In this document: positions 1-6,923 of the stretch, piece after piece
Position numbering within the stretch: position 1 is the first letter of the stretch
How the letters are laid out: each line of letters opens with the position of its first letter
Assembly: GCA_013140485.1 (NCBI GenBank)
Contig: JABFSS010000124.1
Coordinates: forward strand, 1 to 23,694
Direction: 5' to 3'
Source: Candidatus Peribacteraceae bacterium
Lineage (GTDB): Bacteria > Patescibacteriota > Gracilibacteria > Peribacterales > Peribacteraceae
Length of the DNA stretch: 23,694 nt
Notes under the pieces: generated by a model
Seen by the model: the letters and a program-made list of their open reading frames with translations, nothing else
The model's database searches: none
What the model was told of the DNA's origin: nothing
Translations under genes and position numbers: made by a program

Positions 1-2
1 TT

Positions 3-650
3 ATCGCGGAGTCCCTAGGGCAAGCGCGGAAAGAAGATTTGTCGTTGGGGCCCGAAATTGCCGGCGGCGACATTCAACTCTGGATCCCCTCGATCCGGAT
101 TCGTATTTTGATAAAAGAGTTGATGCTCGACAAAAAAAAAGGAGATAGTTTCGATCGCAACGGCCGCGATGTTTGGAAGGAAGTTGCGGAAAGGCCCGCC
201 GAAGCGGCATGGATTTCGGATGTCTGTTCGCTGCGAGGATCAGACGCTTTCGGGGACGAGTATCATCCGCCACTTGGCTTTGCAAAAGCGGCCAGTGAGA
301 GAGTCTTTTATGAAATACGGAGAATCAATCAAGAGCGCCGAATTCCGATCCGCTGGGTTCTTTCGGCGGTCGCTGAAGTCACGCACATTTTGGACAGCTC
401 AAAGAAACCCGTCACGGTATTTGATCCCACTCTCCTCAATCAAAAAGGAATTGATTTAACCAAGCGCAACCGTGCGAAAAGAGGCGGTGGTGTCTATCGC
501 AACGTCTATCTCGGCGCGCAAAAAGCGCGAGACATGCTGATTGAACGTATCGGCGGCGACCCCGGATTCCTTCGTTTCAACTGGCACATCCTTGCTCAGG
601 AAGTCTGGCAGGAGGGAGATCCGCCTCCGAGAATAGAAGATCAGGTCTGA
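3..650 (+). CDS. Hypothetical protein, 5' end outside the window
   Basis: The frame is open from the window edge to a TGA at 648-650, so the gene probably starts upstream. A TTG at 39 is the first in-window start codon but has no supporting signal. The visible 216 residues are soluble, mixed alpha/beta in character, rich in Arg, Lys, Asp and Glu, with no signal peptide or membrane segment. A basic stretch (LTKRNRAKRGGG) lies near the middle of the C-terminal half. I recognise no family motif. Its last 10 bases overlap the 3' end of the convergent RSH gene. Codon use resembles its neighbours, which supports a real gene, but the function is unknown. Confidence 0.6.
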   Translation: MAESLGQARKEDLSLGPEIAGGDIQLWIPSIRIRILIKELMLDKKKGDSFDRNGRDVWKEVAERPAEAAWISDVCSLRGSDAFGDEYHPPLGFAKAASERVFYEIRRINQERRIPIRWVLSAVAEVTHILDSSKKPVTVFDPTLLNQKGIDLTKRNRAKRGGGVYRNVYLGAQKARDMLIERIGGDPGFLRFNWHILAQEVWQEGDPPPRIEDQV

Positions 651-3382
651 GACTTTTCCAGTCCCGCGAATTGCAACACGAACACGATCGGCAGTGCCAG
701 ACCGATGAGCGGAAGAGTGGAGTGCGTCAGGAACACTTCCCCCGCGATGGTCGCGAGACAGACGAACGGCAGCGTGTGGTTCAGGATGATCGTCTTCATG
801 CGGCGCATGTATTCGAAGTACAGGATGTAGGGCAGATAGATGAAGACCGCGGAGAAGAGCACTGCTTTCGCGATCGTCATCGTTTGCAACGTGCCCAGAG
901 ACGTAAAGGGAATCAGCCCGAGGGAAAGAATCATGCCGACGAGCGATACCCAGAAGAGGAACGCGGGATACCGCGCGCGGACGAACGCTCGTTCCTCTTG
1001 GTAGCGCTTGCTCACGTACGAATACAGCGCGAAGCCGGTGCCGCTGACGAGTCCGAACAGAAAGCCCATGGGTGACCATCCCTGCTGGACACCCAGCATG
1101 GCCAGCGCACCGCCAAGGATCACCAATGCCGGAAACATCTGGTACCGGCGATGCTGCGCCAAGGCGCTGACGAGCACGCCGCCGATAATAAAGAAAATGT
1201 ACTGCACCGGCAGAATCAGTGAGAGCGTCAGGTACGTGAAGAATCCGGTGATAAAGAGCGCGAGACCGCAGAACAAGAGATCAATGCTGAAGGGATTCAG
1301 TTTCTTGAGTCGTTTTCCAAAAAATAATCGCTGGAAGCCGTAGATGAGCGCCGAGATTCCCCAGACGGTGGCGAACCGAATGATGGTAAGGTCGACGGCT
1401 GTCAGTCCGTCTTGGAGAAGGATGCGCGCAAAGACCGGATCCAGCCCCCAGAGGCTGATGAGGAGCACAATGCCGGCAATGGACGCCATAAAGCCCGAGA
1501 AAGAAAAACTCTTGAGATGTTCGGCGCCCACCAGCACAAGTTCCTTTTGCAGATTTTCCTGCTCATCCGGCGACAGGGATCCTGCAATGAAAACCGTTAA
1601 ACGTTCGGTACGCGATTTTTTGTAGCGAAGATCGCTTAAGCCGTGGCGGTAACGACGGTGAATCTCGCTCACGCGATCCATGGTCTCCGCATTGGCCATC
1701 GTGATCCGGTACGTCATCCGGAAACGTTTGGCACTTCCCCGGTGCACGTTTTGTTTTTGTTCGAAGAGGGAAAGGTACGCTTCATGTGGCTGAATTCTTC
1801 CGTCTGCGATGGCGATATACAGGTCGTCCAGGCGGGAATATCCCAAGAGCAGCAGGGCGCTGCGGAAGTTTTCCTCCTTAAACTCTTCGATGAATCCTTT
1901 TTGATGAATCGAGAGCTCCTGCTGGATCAATTCTTTCCCAAGCGAAATCTTTTCTGCTTCCGGCTTTCCCGCAGCGAGGGCGGTTCGGATCATCGCTGTT
2001 GCCAATCCCGTCTTGACGAATCCCAACCACTCGCGCTGCACGAGGGGCTCATCTCCCAGACTGATGTTCAACGAATGAGAATGTTGCAGTGGGATGGAAA
2101 GCGAAACGCTCTTGCCACCAATGCTGATGGATTGTGTCTTTAACGCTTCCTTGTGGAACATGTAGAATGCACCATCCAGAGCGGTGGATCCCTTTGGCAC
2201 CGTGACGCCCTGGTCGCCCGGTCCGTAAATGACAATCGATTCCCCCAGGATATCGCTTTGCAGCGATTGCCAGAATTCACTGCTTTTTCCTTCAGTATCC
2301 TGTGACAGAGTCGAAATCCGTTCTGCCCATGGCAGATAGTGCAGAAGTCCGAACTCCTTGCTCTTAAAGCAATGCGTGGTTATGCCCTTTCTCGCGTACT
2401 CGTGCATCTCCTGCGTACGGATCTTACAGCGAACACGCGTACCGTCTTCCAAGAGGAGCGTCGTATGCAGCCCCCGGTAACCGTTGACCGAGGGTGTATT
2501 GATGAAGTCTTGGAATGAGAGAATTTCGCGTTTCCAAAATTGATGCAATTGCCCCAAAATCCTGTAGCAATCGTCGGTATTGACTGCAAGGAAGACGACA
2601 GTTGTCGCCGAAACTCCCGTGATCGTCGTTCCTTCGGCTTCCATTTGCTCACGTCCTTTGTCCCATGACTTTGCCTCGAAGAGCATGTGGAGGTTCCGTA
2701 GAGTCTGGGGTTGCTGCTCTGCAATTTTTTGCCGCATGACCTTTATGACAGTGTCTCCATGCAATTCGTTCTTTTCTCGCAGTCTGGACACCTTCTCAAA
2801 CAGATCCGGTTGAAGGATGGAGAGAGACAGGCCTTCCAGCTCGTCACGTACATCTTGCATGCAGAGCCGGTCGGCGATTTTTACGAACACGTCGTATGTT
2901 TCCTGCGCGAGAGCCGCCTGCTTTTCCCTCGATAGAAATTCTGCGGTCTGCATATTATGCAGACGGTCGATGAGCTTGATGACCATGATCCGGACGTCTT
3001 TTTCCATGAGGGTGAAAATTTTTCGCAGGGTCTCCACTTGTTCGTTGAGGTTCGGTTGCTCGGCAACGTCCGCAGCGGAGAGTTTGGTCACGCCTTCGAT
3101 GAGTGCGCCGACACTTTCGCCAAAGATATTCTCGATTTCCTTGAGTGTGAGCGGCGTATCTTCGATCGTGTCATGCAGCAGAGCTGCGATGATCGTGTCG
3201 GGATCCGCGCCCATATCGGCAAGCATGTCGGCGACCGCAATGGGATGGCTGAAGTACGCCTCCCCCGACATTCGTTTCTGGTCGCCATGCATCTTTTTCC
3301 CCAAATCAAACGCCTCTTTTACATGCTGCTGTTGCCGAGCCGTAAATTGACTAATGTGGGATCGGAACTCATTCCATTGCAT
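641..3382 (-). CDS. RelA/SpoT homologue fused to a C-terminal DMT/EamA-like membrane domain
   Basis: 913 residues. The N-terminus is an RSH hydrolase (HD) domain with ligand residues in place: H46 (SHPIAVA), H70-D71 and E74-D75 (ALLHDTIEDT), D139 (KLIDRLHNM). A synthetase-like region follows at about 255-340 (VNGYRGLHTT, KIRTQEMHEYARKGITTH), then a TGS domain at about 383-445, the RSH helical linker at about 455-535 and an ACT-like segment at about 555-617. Residues 630-910 are a series of hydrophobic helices whose end (Y-x-EYMRRMKT..., LPxIGLALPIVFVLQFAGL) resembles the second EamA repeat of drug/metabolite transporters. Known RSH proteins are cytosolic and end near the ACT domain, so this tail is unusual. 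The synthetase appears degenerate: the E in the family motif E-x-Q-I-R-T is replaced (VRCKIRT). I infer a membrane-tethered alarmone hydrolase or sensor. The frame is open throughout with no sign of an assembly join. Confidence 0.85.
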   Translation of the reverse strand: MQWNEFRSHISQFTARQQQHVKEAFDLGKKMHGDQKRMSGEAYFSHPIAVADMLADMGADPDTIIAALLHDTIEDTPLTLKEIENIFGESVGALIEGVTKLSAADVAEQPNLNEQVETLRKIFTLMEKDVRIMVIKLIDRLHNMQTAEFLSREKQAALAQETYDVFVKIADRLCMQDVRDELEGLSLSILQPDLFEKVSRLREKNELHGDTVIKVMRQKIAEQQPQTLRNLHMLFEAKSWDKGREQMEAEGTTITGVSATTVVFLAVNTDDCYRILGQLHQFWKREILSFQDFINTPSVNGYRGLHTTLLLEDGTRVRCKIRTQEMHEYARKGITTHCFKSKEFGLLHYLPWAERISTLSQDTEGKSSEFWQSLQSDILGESIVIYGPGDQGVTVPKGSTALDGAFYMFHKEALKTQSISIGGKSVSLSIPLQHSHSLNISLGDEPLVQREWLGFVKTGLATAMIRTALAAGKPEAEKISLGKELIQQELSIHQKGFIEEFKEENFRSALLLLGYSRLDDLYIAIADGRIQPHEAYLSLFEQKQNVHRGSAKRFRMTYRITMANAETMDRVSEIHRRYRHGLSDLRYKKSRTERLTVFIAGSLSPDEQENLQKELVLVGAEHLKSFSFSGFMASIAGIVLLISLWGLDPVFARILLQDGLTAVDLTIIRFATVWGISALIYGFQRLFFGKRLKKLNPFSIDLLFCGLALFITGFFTYLTLSLILPVQYIFFIIGGVLVSALAQHRRYQMFPALVILGGALAMLGVQQGWSPMGFLFGLVSGTGFALYSYVSKRYQEERAFVRARYPAFLFWVSLVGMILSLGLIPFTSLGTLQTMTIAKAVLFSAVFIYLPYILYFEYMRRMKTIILNHTLPFVCLATIAGEVFLTHSTLPLIGLALPIVFVLQFAGLEKSQT

Positions 3383-3385
3383 AGA

Positions 3386-3412
3386 ACCTAGAATACTAGA
3401 GTATTAGAGTAT
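3386..3412. repeat. Short AT-rich word repeat with internal inverted pair
   Basis: The words AATACT and AGTATT occur with a 2-nt spacer, followed by a second AGTATT copy (TAGAGTATTAGAGTATTAG). It sits in the 88-base gap between the RSH start and the Nudix stop and overlaps the presumed RSH promoter. It looks like a small relative of the longer word-repeat elements elsewhere in the window. Confidence 0.5.
3390..3395 (-). promoter_or_regulatory. -10-like hexamer 7 nt before the RSH start
   Basis: On the minus strand TATTCT ends 7 nt before the ATG. There is no Shine-Dalgarno sequence. It lies inside a small AATACT/AGTATT inverted-repeat cluster (3388-3411). The expected transcript would be nearly leaderless. 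No clear -35 was seen. Confidence 0.4.
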
Positions 3413-3470
3413 TAGGAAAGAGGTTTTTCGCTTTCTGAAGCTGATTACTCATATACCGATGCGGACGTCC

Positions 3471-3947
3471 TCAGGGCAGAATCTGCAGGATGTATGCACG
3501 GACGTTGCTAAAAATCTCTTTTGTCTCATCCAATTTTCCAATCTCGTGTTTCGTAAACCACCGCATGCCATCGCTCTCGTCGGTCGTCTCCTGCGCATCA
3601 TTCTCATTCAAAGGCTTCGCTAGGTAGAGGAAGTCCATGTGCTGGTGTGCCGCTTCATTCCGCTCTTTGCTCTCGGGAATATTTTCCAGCAGCATCGCGA
3701 TGGGTTTCTTGAGCATGCGGCCCTCGTGAGGATTCAGGACGAAGAGATCCGGTGCGGGTTCTCCCACGATCTCCACATCCAGGTTGGTCTCTTCTTTGCA
3801 CTCGCGCTTCGCGGCGTCCTCCGGCGTCTCATCCTCGTCGACATGGCCGCCGGGTGGCATCCATCGCTGCAAGCGCTTGTGCCACAACAGAAGTACTCTC
3901 TTTTTCGAGTCAATGACGAATGCCGTTGCGGTGAAGTGGCGGTGCAT
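3471..3947 (-). CDS. Nudix hydrolase
   Basis: 158 residues from the ATG at 3947. The frame extends upstream to a GTG at 4052, but that extension would translate an intergenic repeat, so I prefer the ATG. A near-complete Nudix box runs from G34: G-x5-E40-x7-R48-E49-x2-E52-E53-x-N-L, differing from the consensus only in N for the usual G before the final hydrophobic residue. The E residues that bind Mg2+ are all present. Nudix enzymes cleave nucleoside diphosphates linked to another group; the substrate cannot be read from the sequence. The gene is divergent from the redoxin gene and lies upstream of RSH on the same strand, 88 bases away. A role in clearing nucleotide by-products or alarmones is possible but only inferred from position. 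Confidence 0.85.
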   Translation of the reverse strand: MHRHFTATAFVIDSKKRVLLLWHKRLQRWMPPGGHVDEDETPEDAAKRECKEETNLDVEIVGEPAPDLFVLNPHEGRMLKKPIAMLLENIPESKERNEAAHQHMDFLYLAKPLNENDAQETTDESDGMRWFTKHEIGKLDETKEIFSNVRAYILQILP

Positions 3948-3948
3948 G

Positions 3949-4053
3949 GGTGACAGAGGCCGCAGACGCCACAAAGGCGACAGAGGTTGTAAGGTGTACT
4001 CTATACTAGCGTCTACGTCTGTGGCTTCTGTCACTTCTCTATCCTCTGTCACC
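3949..4053. repeat. Inverted word-repeat element (GACAGAGGC family) between divergent genes
   Basis: The ends are an exact 11-bp inverted pair, GGTGACAGAGG at 3949-3959 and CCTCTGTCACC at 4043-4053. Inside, both arms are built from degenerate copies of one word: GACAGAGG, CGCAGACGCC and GGCGACAGAGG on the left, and the complements of GACAGAAGCC and ACAGACG on the right. It fills the whole space between the Nudix and redoxin starts and surrounds the divergent -10 boxes. The same word family recurs at 6846-6923. Confidence 0.7.
4001..4009. promoter_or_regulatory. Possible divergent overlapping -10 boxes
   Basis: CTATACTAG reads TATACT on the plus strand (4002-4007) and TAGTAT on the minus strand. 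It lies midway between the starts of the redoxin gene (4060) and the Nudix gene (3947) at the centre of the inverted-repeat element. Either or both genes could start here, each with a leader of roughly 45-50 nt. A second plus-strand candidate is TATCCT at 4040-4045. Confidence 0.4.
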
Positions 4054-4059
4054 TTTCAT

Positions 4060-4611
4060 ATGGTTCTCATCGACTCCAACTCCACCGTCCTCGCCATCGG
4101 CGCCGGCATCCCGCACTTCACCCTCCCGTCCGTCGACGGTCTCACCATCGACACGCGTCTGATCAAAGACCCCGTCCTTGTGGTCATCTTTACCTGCAAC
4201 CACTGTCCGTACGCGCAGGCGGTCGAGGACCGGTTGATTGCGCTGGGCAATCACTTCGACGAAGAAGGCGCGCAGTTTGTGCTCGTCAACAGCAACGATG
4301 CAACGGAGTATCCCGATGATTCCTTCGACGCGATGAAAGTCCGCTACCAGGAGAAGGGATTCCCGTTTCCGTACTGTCACGACGAATCACAGGAGGTCGC
4401 CAAGTCCTTCGGCGCGCTCTGCACGCCGCATTGCTTCGTCTTCGATGAGAATCGAAAGCTCCGGTACAAAGGCAGGGTTGATGACAACTGGAAGAATCCG
4501 GCCGAGGTGAAAGAGCATAGTCTCCGCGATGCGATTGATGCGTTGGTGAAAGGGGAGGAGCCTCAAGTGAAGGAGGCCAATGCGATTGGGTGCTCGATTA
4601 AATGGAAGTAG
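4060..4611 (+). CDS. Thioredoxin-like redoxin (AhpC/TSA-TlpA superfamily)
   Basis: 183 residues from the ATG at 4060; upstream in-frame codons belong to the repeat element. The thioredoxin fold is shown by V-x-I-F-T-C46-N-H-C49-P-Y, a CxxC active site, followed by the conserved AVEDRLIAL, VNSNDATEYPDDS, FPFPYCHDESQEVAKSFGA and CTPHCFVFD blocks and the characteristic GCSIKWK end. This matches a widespread soluble thioredoxin-domain family often annotated as redoxin or thioredoxin family protein. It has no signal peptide, so it probably acts in the cytosol in thiol-disulfide exchange or peroxide reduction. Its last 14 bases overlap the convergent TrmB-like gene. Confidence 0.9.
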   Translation: MVLIDSNSTVLAIGAGIPHFTLPSVDGLTIDTRLIKDPVLVVIFTCNHCPYAQAVEDRLIALGNHFDEEGAQFVLVNSNDATEYPDDSFDAMKVRYQEKGFPFPYCHDESQEVAKSFGALCTPHCFVFDENRKLRYKGRVDDNWKNPAEVKEHSLRDAIDALVKGEEPQVKEANAIGCSIKWK

Positions 4612-5380
4612 CCTCCTTCCAAATAATCTCAAAAATGACGAGACGGAAGAAATGTGCGATGTCCCGATTCTCGATGATCGTGCAGGTGAGGTGGCGTTCG
4701 GTGTAGGACATGAGCGCAAGGCAATCGTTCCATGAGAAAATGCCCGATTGCCAAGCGTACTGCGGCGGAAGAATACGAACTTGAACGCGGTACTCCTTCG
4801 CGCGCGCGGCGACCTTATCGGCAAATGCGCAGGGAGGGAACAACAGACGCGTCTGAATGCCGCGATCCGCACGCCGGCGAAAATAGTCTTCGAGGTGTTT
4901 GACGCCGACAAGATCCGAAAACAGCGGTACGTAGGAGAACACCAGGATTTCGCCGCGAGCCGAGAGCGTTTCCTCCAACATCTTCTTGAAACCATCGACG
5001 CCTTCGTACAGTTTGACCGTCGGCATCGATTGATCCGTGGACTGCAAGGAAATCAGCAGCTTGAGAATGTGCTCCATGCCCCCGCGCACGCGGACAATTT
5101 CCTGCTCTTTTTGCGCAAGAAGCTTCAACAGGCTCATGGGTTCTTCCGCCACGATCAAGCGCCGCTTTCCTTTCCGCGATTCAAACAACAGCCCCTTCTC
5201 GATCATCTGCTCCACTGCACTGTGCACCGTGACGCGGTTCATCTTCATCGTGCGCGAGAGTTCCTGCACGGATACGGGACCGAGCTGCAGGCATTGCATA
5301 TAGACGGAGGACTCGCGGGCGTTCGCACCAAAGAAGTGGAGTTGCTCGCGGATCCGGCCGATGTCCGTGCGGGTGAGCAT
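4598..5380 (-). CDS. TrmB-type transcriptional regulator
   Basis: 260 residues. The first 80 form a winged helix typical of TrmB (ESSVYMQCLQLGPVSVQELSR, MNRVTVHSAVEQMIEKGLLFE). A short coiled helix at about 85-115 leads to a phospholipase-D-like C-terminal domain (VKLYEGVDGFKKMLEETLS, REILVFSY, RADRGIQTRLLFPP) as in the TrmB effector domain, but I see no catalytic HKD motif. Such proteins usually bind sugars or other ligands and act as repressors or activators. The start ATG is preceded by a TATAAT 23 nt away. It is divergent from the Cys-ladder gene at 5556, so it could regulate that pair; this is inference from position. Confidence 0.85.
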   Translation of the reverse strand: MLTRTDIGRIREQLHFFGANARESSVYMQCLQLGPVSVQELSRTMKMNRVTVHSAVEQMIEKGLLFESRKGKRRLIVAEEPMSLLKLLAQKEQEIVRVRGGMEHILKLLISLQSTDQSMPTVKLYEGVDGFKKMLEETLSARGEILVFSYVPLFSDLVGVKHLEDYFRRRADRGIQTRLLFPPCAFADKVAARAKEYRVQVRILPPQYAWQSGIFSWNDCLALMSYTERHLTCTIIENRDIAHFFRLVIFEIIWKEATSI

Positions 5381-5403
5381 GAATGTAGAATGAAATCCGA
5401 CAC

Positions 5404-5409
5404 ATTATA
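5404..5409 (-). promoter_or_regulatory. -10 box (TATAAT) of the TrmB-like gene
   Basis: A consensus TATAAT on the minus strand ends 23 nt before the ATG, giving an expected leader of about 16 nt without a Shine-Dalgarno sequence. The -35 is weak (TTGTAT with a 20-nt spacer, or TATTAG with 17). The same bases read TATAGT on the plus strand at 5406-5411. Confidence 0.5.
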
Positions 5410-5488
5410 GTAAATTCATATTTTGGCTAATACAAGAGGAAAATACATTTTTCTTCTTCTCGAGAAATCCGGAAAATGTAGGAGAACT

Positions 5489-5517
5489 TTGACGAATCAC
5501 TGACCCCGCCGCACACT
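5489..5517 (+). promoter_or_regulatory. Weak candidate promoter for the Cys-ladder operon
   Basis: TTGACG at 5489-5494 is followed after 17 nt by CACACT, a poor -10. The expected leader would be about 30 nt. It is the best -35 match between 5410 and 5555, but the assignment is uncertain. Confidence 0.25.
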
Positions 5518-5555
5518 GTGAGCAGCATCCAACTCTCTTCAACGCCCCAAATACT

Positions 5556-6557
5556 ATGGACTTCGTCCGGGAATTTCAACGGCTAATTTTGAGCAAACCG
5601 CGCTACAACATCATCCACTTTGGCGCTGAGAATTGCGACTACGCCGAGGCGGTGCGGTCCAAGAATTGCTACTACTGCTTCGGCATCTTCTATTCGGAAG
5701 ATGTGTACTACGCGCGCTACTCCCGCAAATGCGTCAGTTGCAGCGGACTCACGTTCTGCGTGGGCTGCGAATGGTGCACGGAATGCGTCGACTGCGCGAA
5801 CTGCTATATGGCGGACTTCTGCCAGGACTGCGCCAACTGCCGCGACTGTCAGTTCTGCAAGGACTGCTTCGGATGCAGCAATTGCTTTGGGTGCGCGGGG
5901 CTGTATCAAAAACAGTACCGCATATTTAACGAGCAGTTCACCAAAGAAGAGTACGAGAAGCGCATGCAGTCGATCGATCTTACGAGCGGTGTGCAGCGAC
6001 AGGCGGTGCGGGAGCGGGTGACGGAATTGCGCAAGAAAGCGCCGAACCTCGGCGTGCATCAATTCAGCTGCGAGGATTGCATCGGCAACCACCTCTCGGA
6101 ATGTAAGAACTGTTACCGTTGCCATGACTCGTTTGCACTCGAAGACTGCATGTTCTGCATCGAAACGAACGGCCACAAAAACTGCTGCGATCTCAGCCAC
6201 TGCTTTGAGTGCGAGTGGTGTTATCAATGCACCCATTGTCCGTCGTGCCATAACTGCGACTTCTGTTTCCATGCGCACTACTGCAGCGACAGCGAGTTCT
6301 GTATGTTCAGCAAGAACCTCAAAAACTGTTTCGGGTGCGTGTACATGCAGAACAAGGAGTATCACATTCTGAATAAACCCTACGCGCCCGATGACTATCA
6401 CAAAGAAGTCGCGCGCATCCGCGCCGAGATGCAGAAGTCCGGTCAGTACAACCTCCTTCCCTACTTCTGCTCTCCGTACGAGGAGTACCGCATCCGGCAC
6501 GAAACCGACAGCGTCATTCAATCCATGCCTGCAACTTTTTCCCCCTCCACCCTATGA
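5556..6557 (+). CDS. Cys-ladder protein (CxxC every third residue), function unknown
   Basis: 333 residues with about 42 Cys. From C68 to C113 nearly every third residue is Cys (68, 71, 74, 77, 80, 83, then 89 through 113, with only position 86 missing). A second ladder runs C216, 219, 222, 225, 228, 231, 234, 237. Each ladder is followed by a related motif: YRIFNEQFTKEEYEKRM at 121-137 and YHILNKPYAPDDYHKE at 269-284. The protein is therefore an internal duplication of [Cys ladder + hxN-x3-[YF]-x3-[DE]-Y]. The same two modules occur in the large paralogues at 15478-18863, which also carry the zinc ribbons that are absent here. No signal peptide or membrane helix is seen. The regular spacing suggests metal binding or a repetitive beta structure. 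The stop overlaps the next start (ATGA), so the two are probably co-translated. Confidence 0.85.
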   Translation: MDFVREFQRLILSKPRYNIIHFGAENCDYAEAVRSKNCYYCFGIFYSEDVYYARYSRKCVSCSGLTFCVGCEWCTECVDCANCYMADFCQDCANCRDCQFCKDCFGCSNCFGCAGLYQKQYRIFNEQFTKEEYEKRMQSIDLTSGVQRQAVRERVTELRKKAPNLGVHQFSCEDCIGNHLSECKNCYRCHDSFALEDCMFCIETNGHKNCCDLSHCFECEWCYQCTHCPSCHNCDFCFHAHYCSDSEFCMFSKNLKNCFGCVYMQNKEYHILNKPYAPDDYHKEVARIRAEMQKSGQYNLLPYFCSPYEEYRIRHETDSVIQSMPATFSPSTL

Positions 6558-6844
6558 GCACCCCCTCGACGGAGAACGCGATCAAACTCGTCTGCACGAA
6601 CAAGGAATGCGGAAAAGACTTCATTGTCATTCCGCAGGAAGTCACCTTCTATCAGCAGAAGAAACTTCCGTTACCCGATCACTGTCCCGCCTGCCGGCAC
6701 CGCCAACGCATGGCGCTCCGCAGCGAGCGGCAGCTCTACAAGCGCACGTGCGACAAGTGCAAGAAGCAGATGGTCTCGGTCTACCCGCAGGAAGCACCGT
6801 ACCTCGTCTACTGCACGAATTGTTTTTGGGAGAATATCGAATAA
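6554..6844 (+). CDS. Double zinc-ribbon protein paired with the Cys-ladder protein
   Basis: 96 residues beginning at the ATG that overlaps the previous stop by 4 bases (ATGA). Eight Cys form two four-Cys sites: C14/C19 with C44/C47 and C66/C69 with C87/C90. The blocks FIVIPQEVTFYQ, LPDHCPACRHRQRMALRSER, LYKRTCDKCKKQMVSVY and YLVYCTNCFWENIE match the terminal zinc-ribbon modules of the two large paralogues at 15478-18863. It looks like that module encoded as its own gene, so the pair is a split version of the same architecture. Zinc binding is strongly suggested; the partner (nucleic acid or protein) is unknown. Confidence 0.85.
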   Translation: MSTPSTENAIKLVCTNKECGKDFIVIPQEVTFYQQKKLPLPDHCPACRHRQRMALRSERQLYKRTCDKCKKQMVSVYPQEAPYLVYCTNCFWENIE

Positions 6845-6845
6845 G

Positions 6846-6923
6846 GCTACAGAGGCAGCAGATGCGGCAGAGGCCACAGATGCGTACTTTTGTCGCCTCT
6901 GTTTCTTCTGTCACTTCTGCGGC
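6846..6923. repeat. Inverted word-repeat element (CAGAGGC family) between convergent genes
   Basis: The left half holds CAGAGGC at 6850-6856 and 6868-6874 and related words (GCAGATGC, CCACAGATGC). The right half holds the complement GCCTCTG at 6895-6901 and TTCTGTCACTTCTGCGGC at 6906-6923. It uses the same words as the element at 3949-4053. It separates the zinc-ribbon gene from uvrA, and its right end covers the last codons of uvrA. It could form a hairpin that ends transcription from either side, although no classic T tract follows on the plus strand until 6924. Confidence 0.55.

Noticed and set aside
3948..4052. N-terminal extension of the Nudix protein from a GTG at 4052
   Set aside because: The extension translates the inverted word-repeat element and adds no conserved residues.
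3949..4053. CRISPR array or integron attC site
   Set aside because: Words are too short and degenerate for CRISPR repeats, spacers are absent, and no integrase gene or attC core site is near.
3784..4059. N-terminal extension of the redoxin
   Set aside because: It overlaps the Nudix coding region and the repeat element; family similarity starts near the ATG at 4060.
5583..6521. Minus-strand frame opposite the Cys-ladder gene
   Set aside because: It is the Ala/Val-rich complement of repeated TGC codons; the plus-strand protein aligns with the paralogues.
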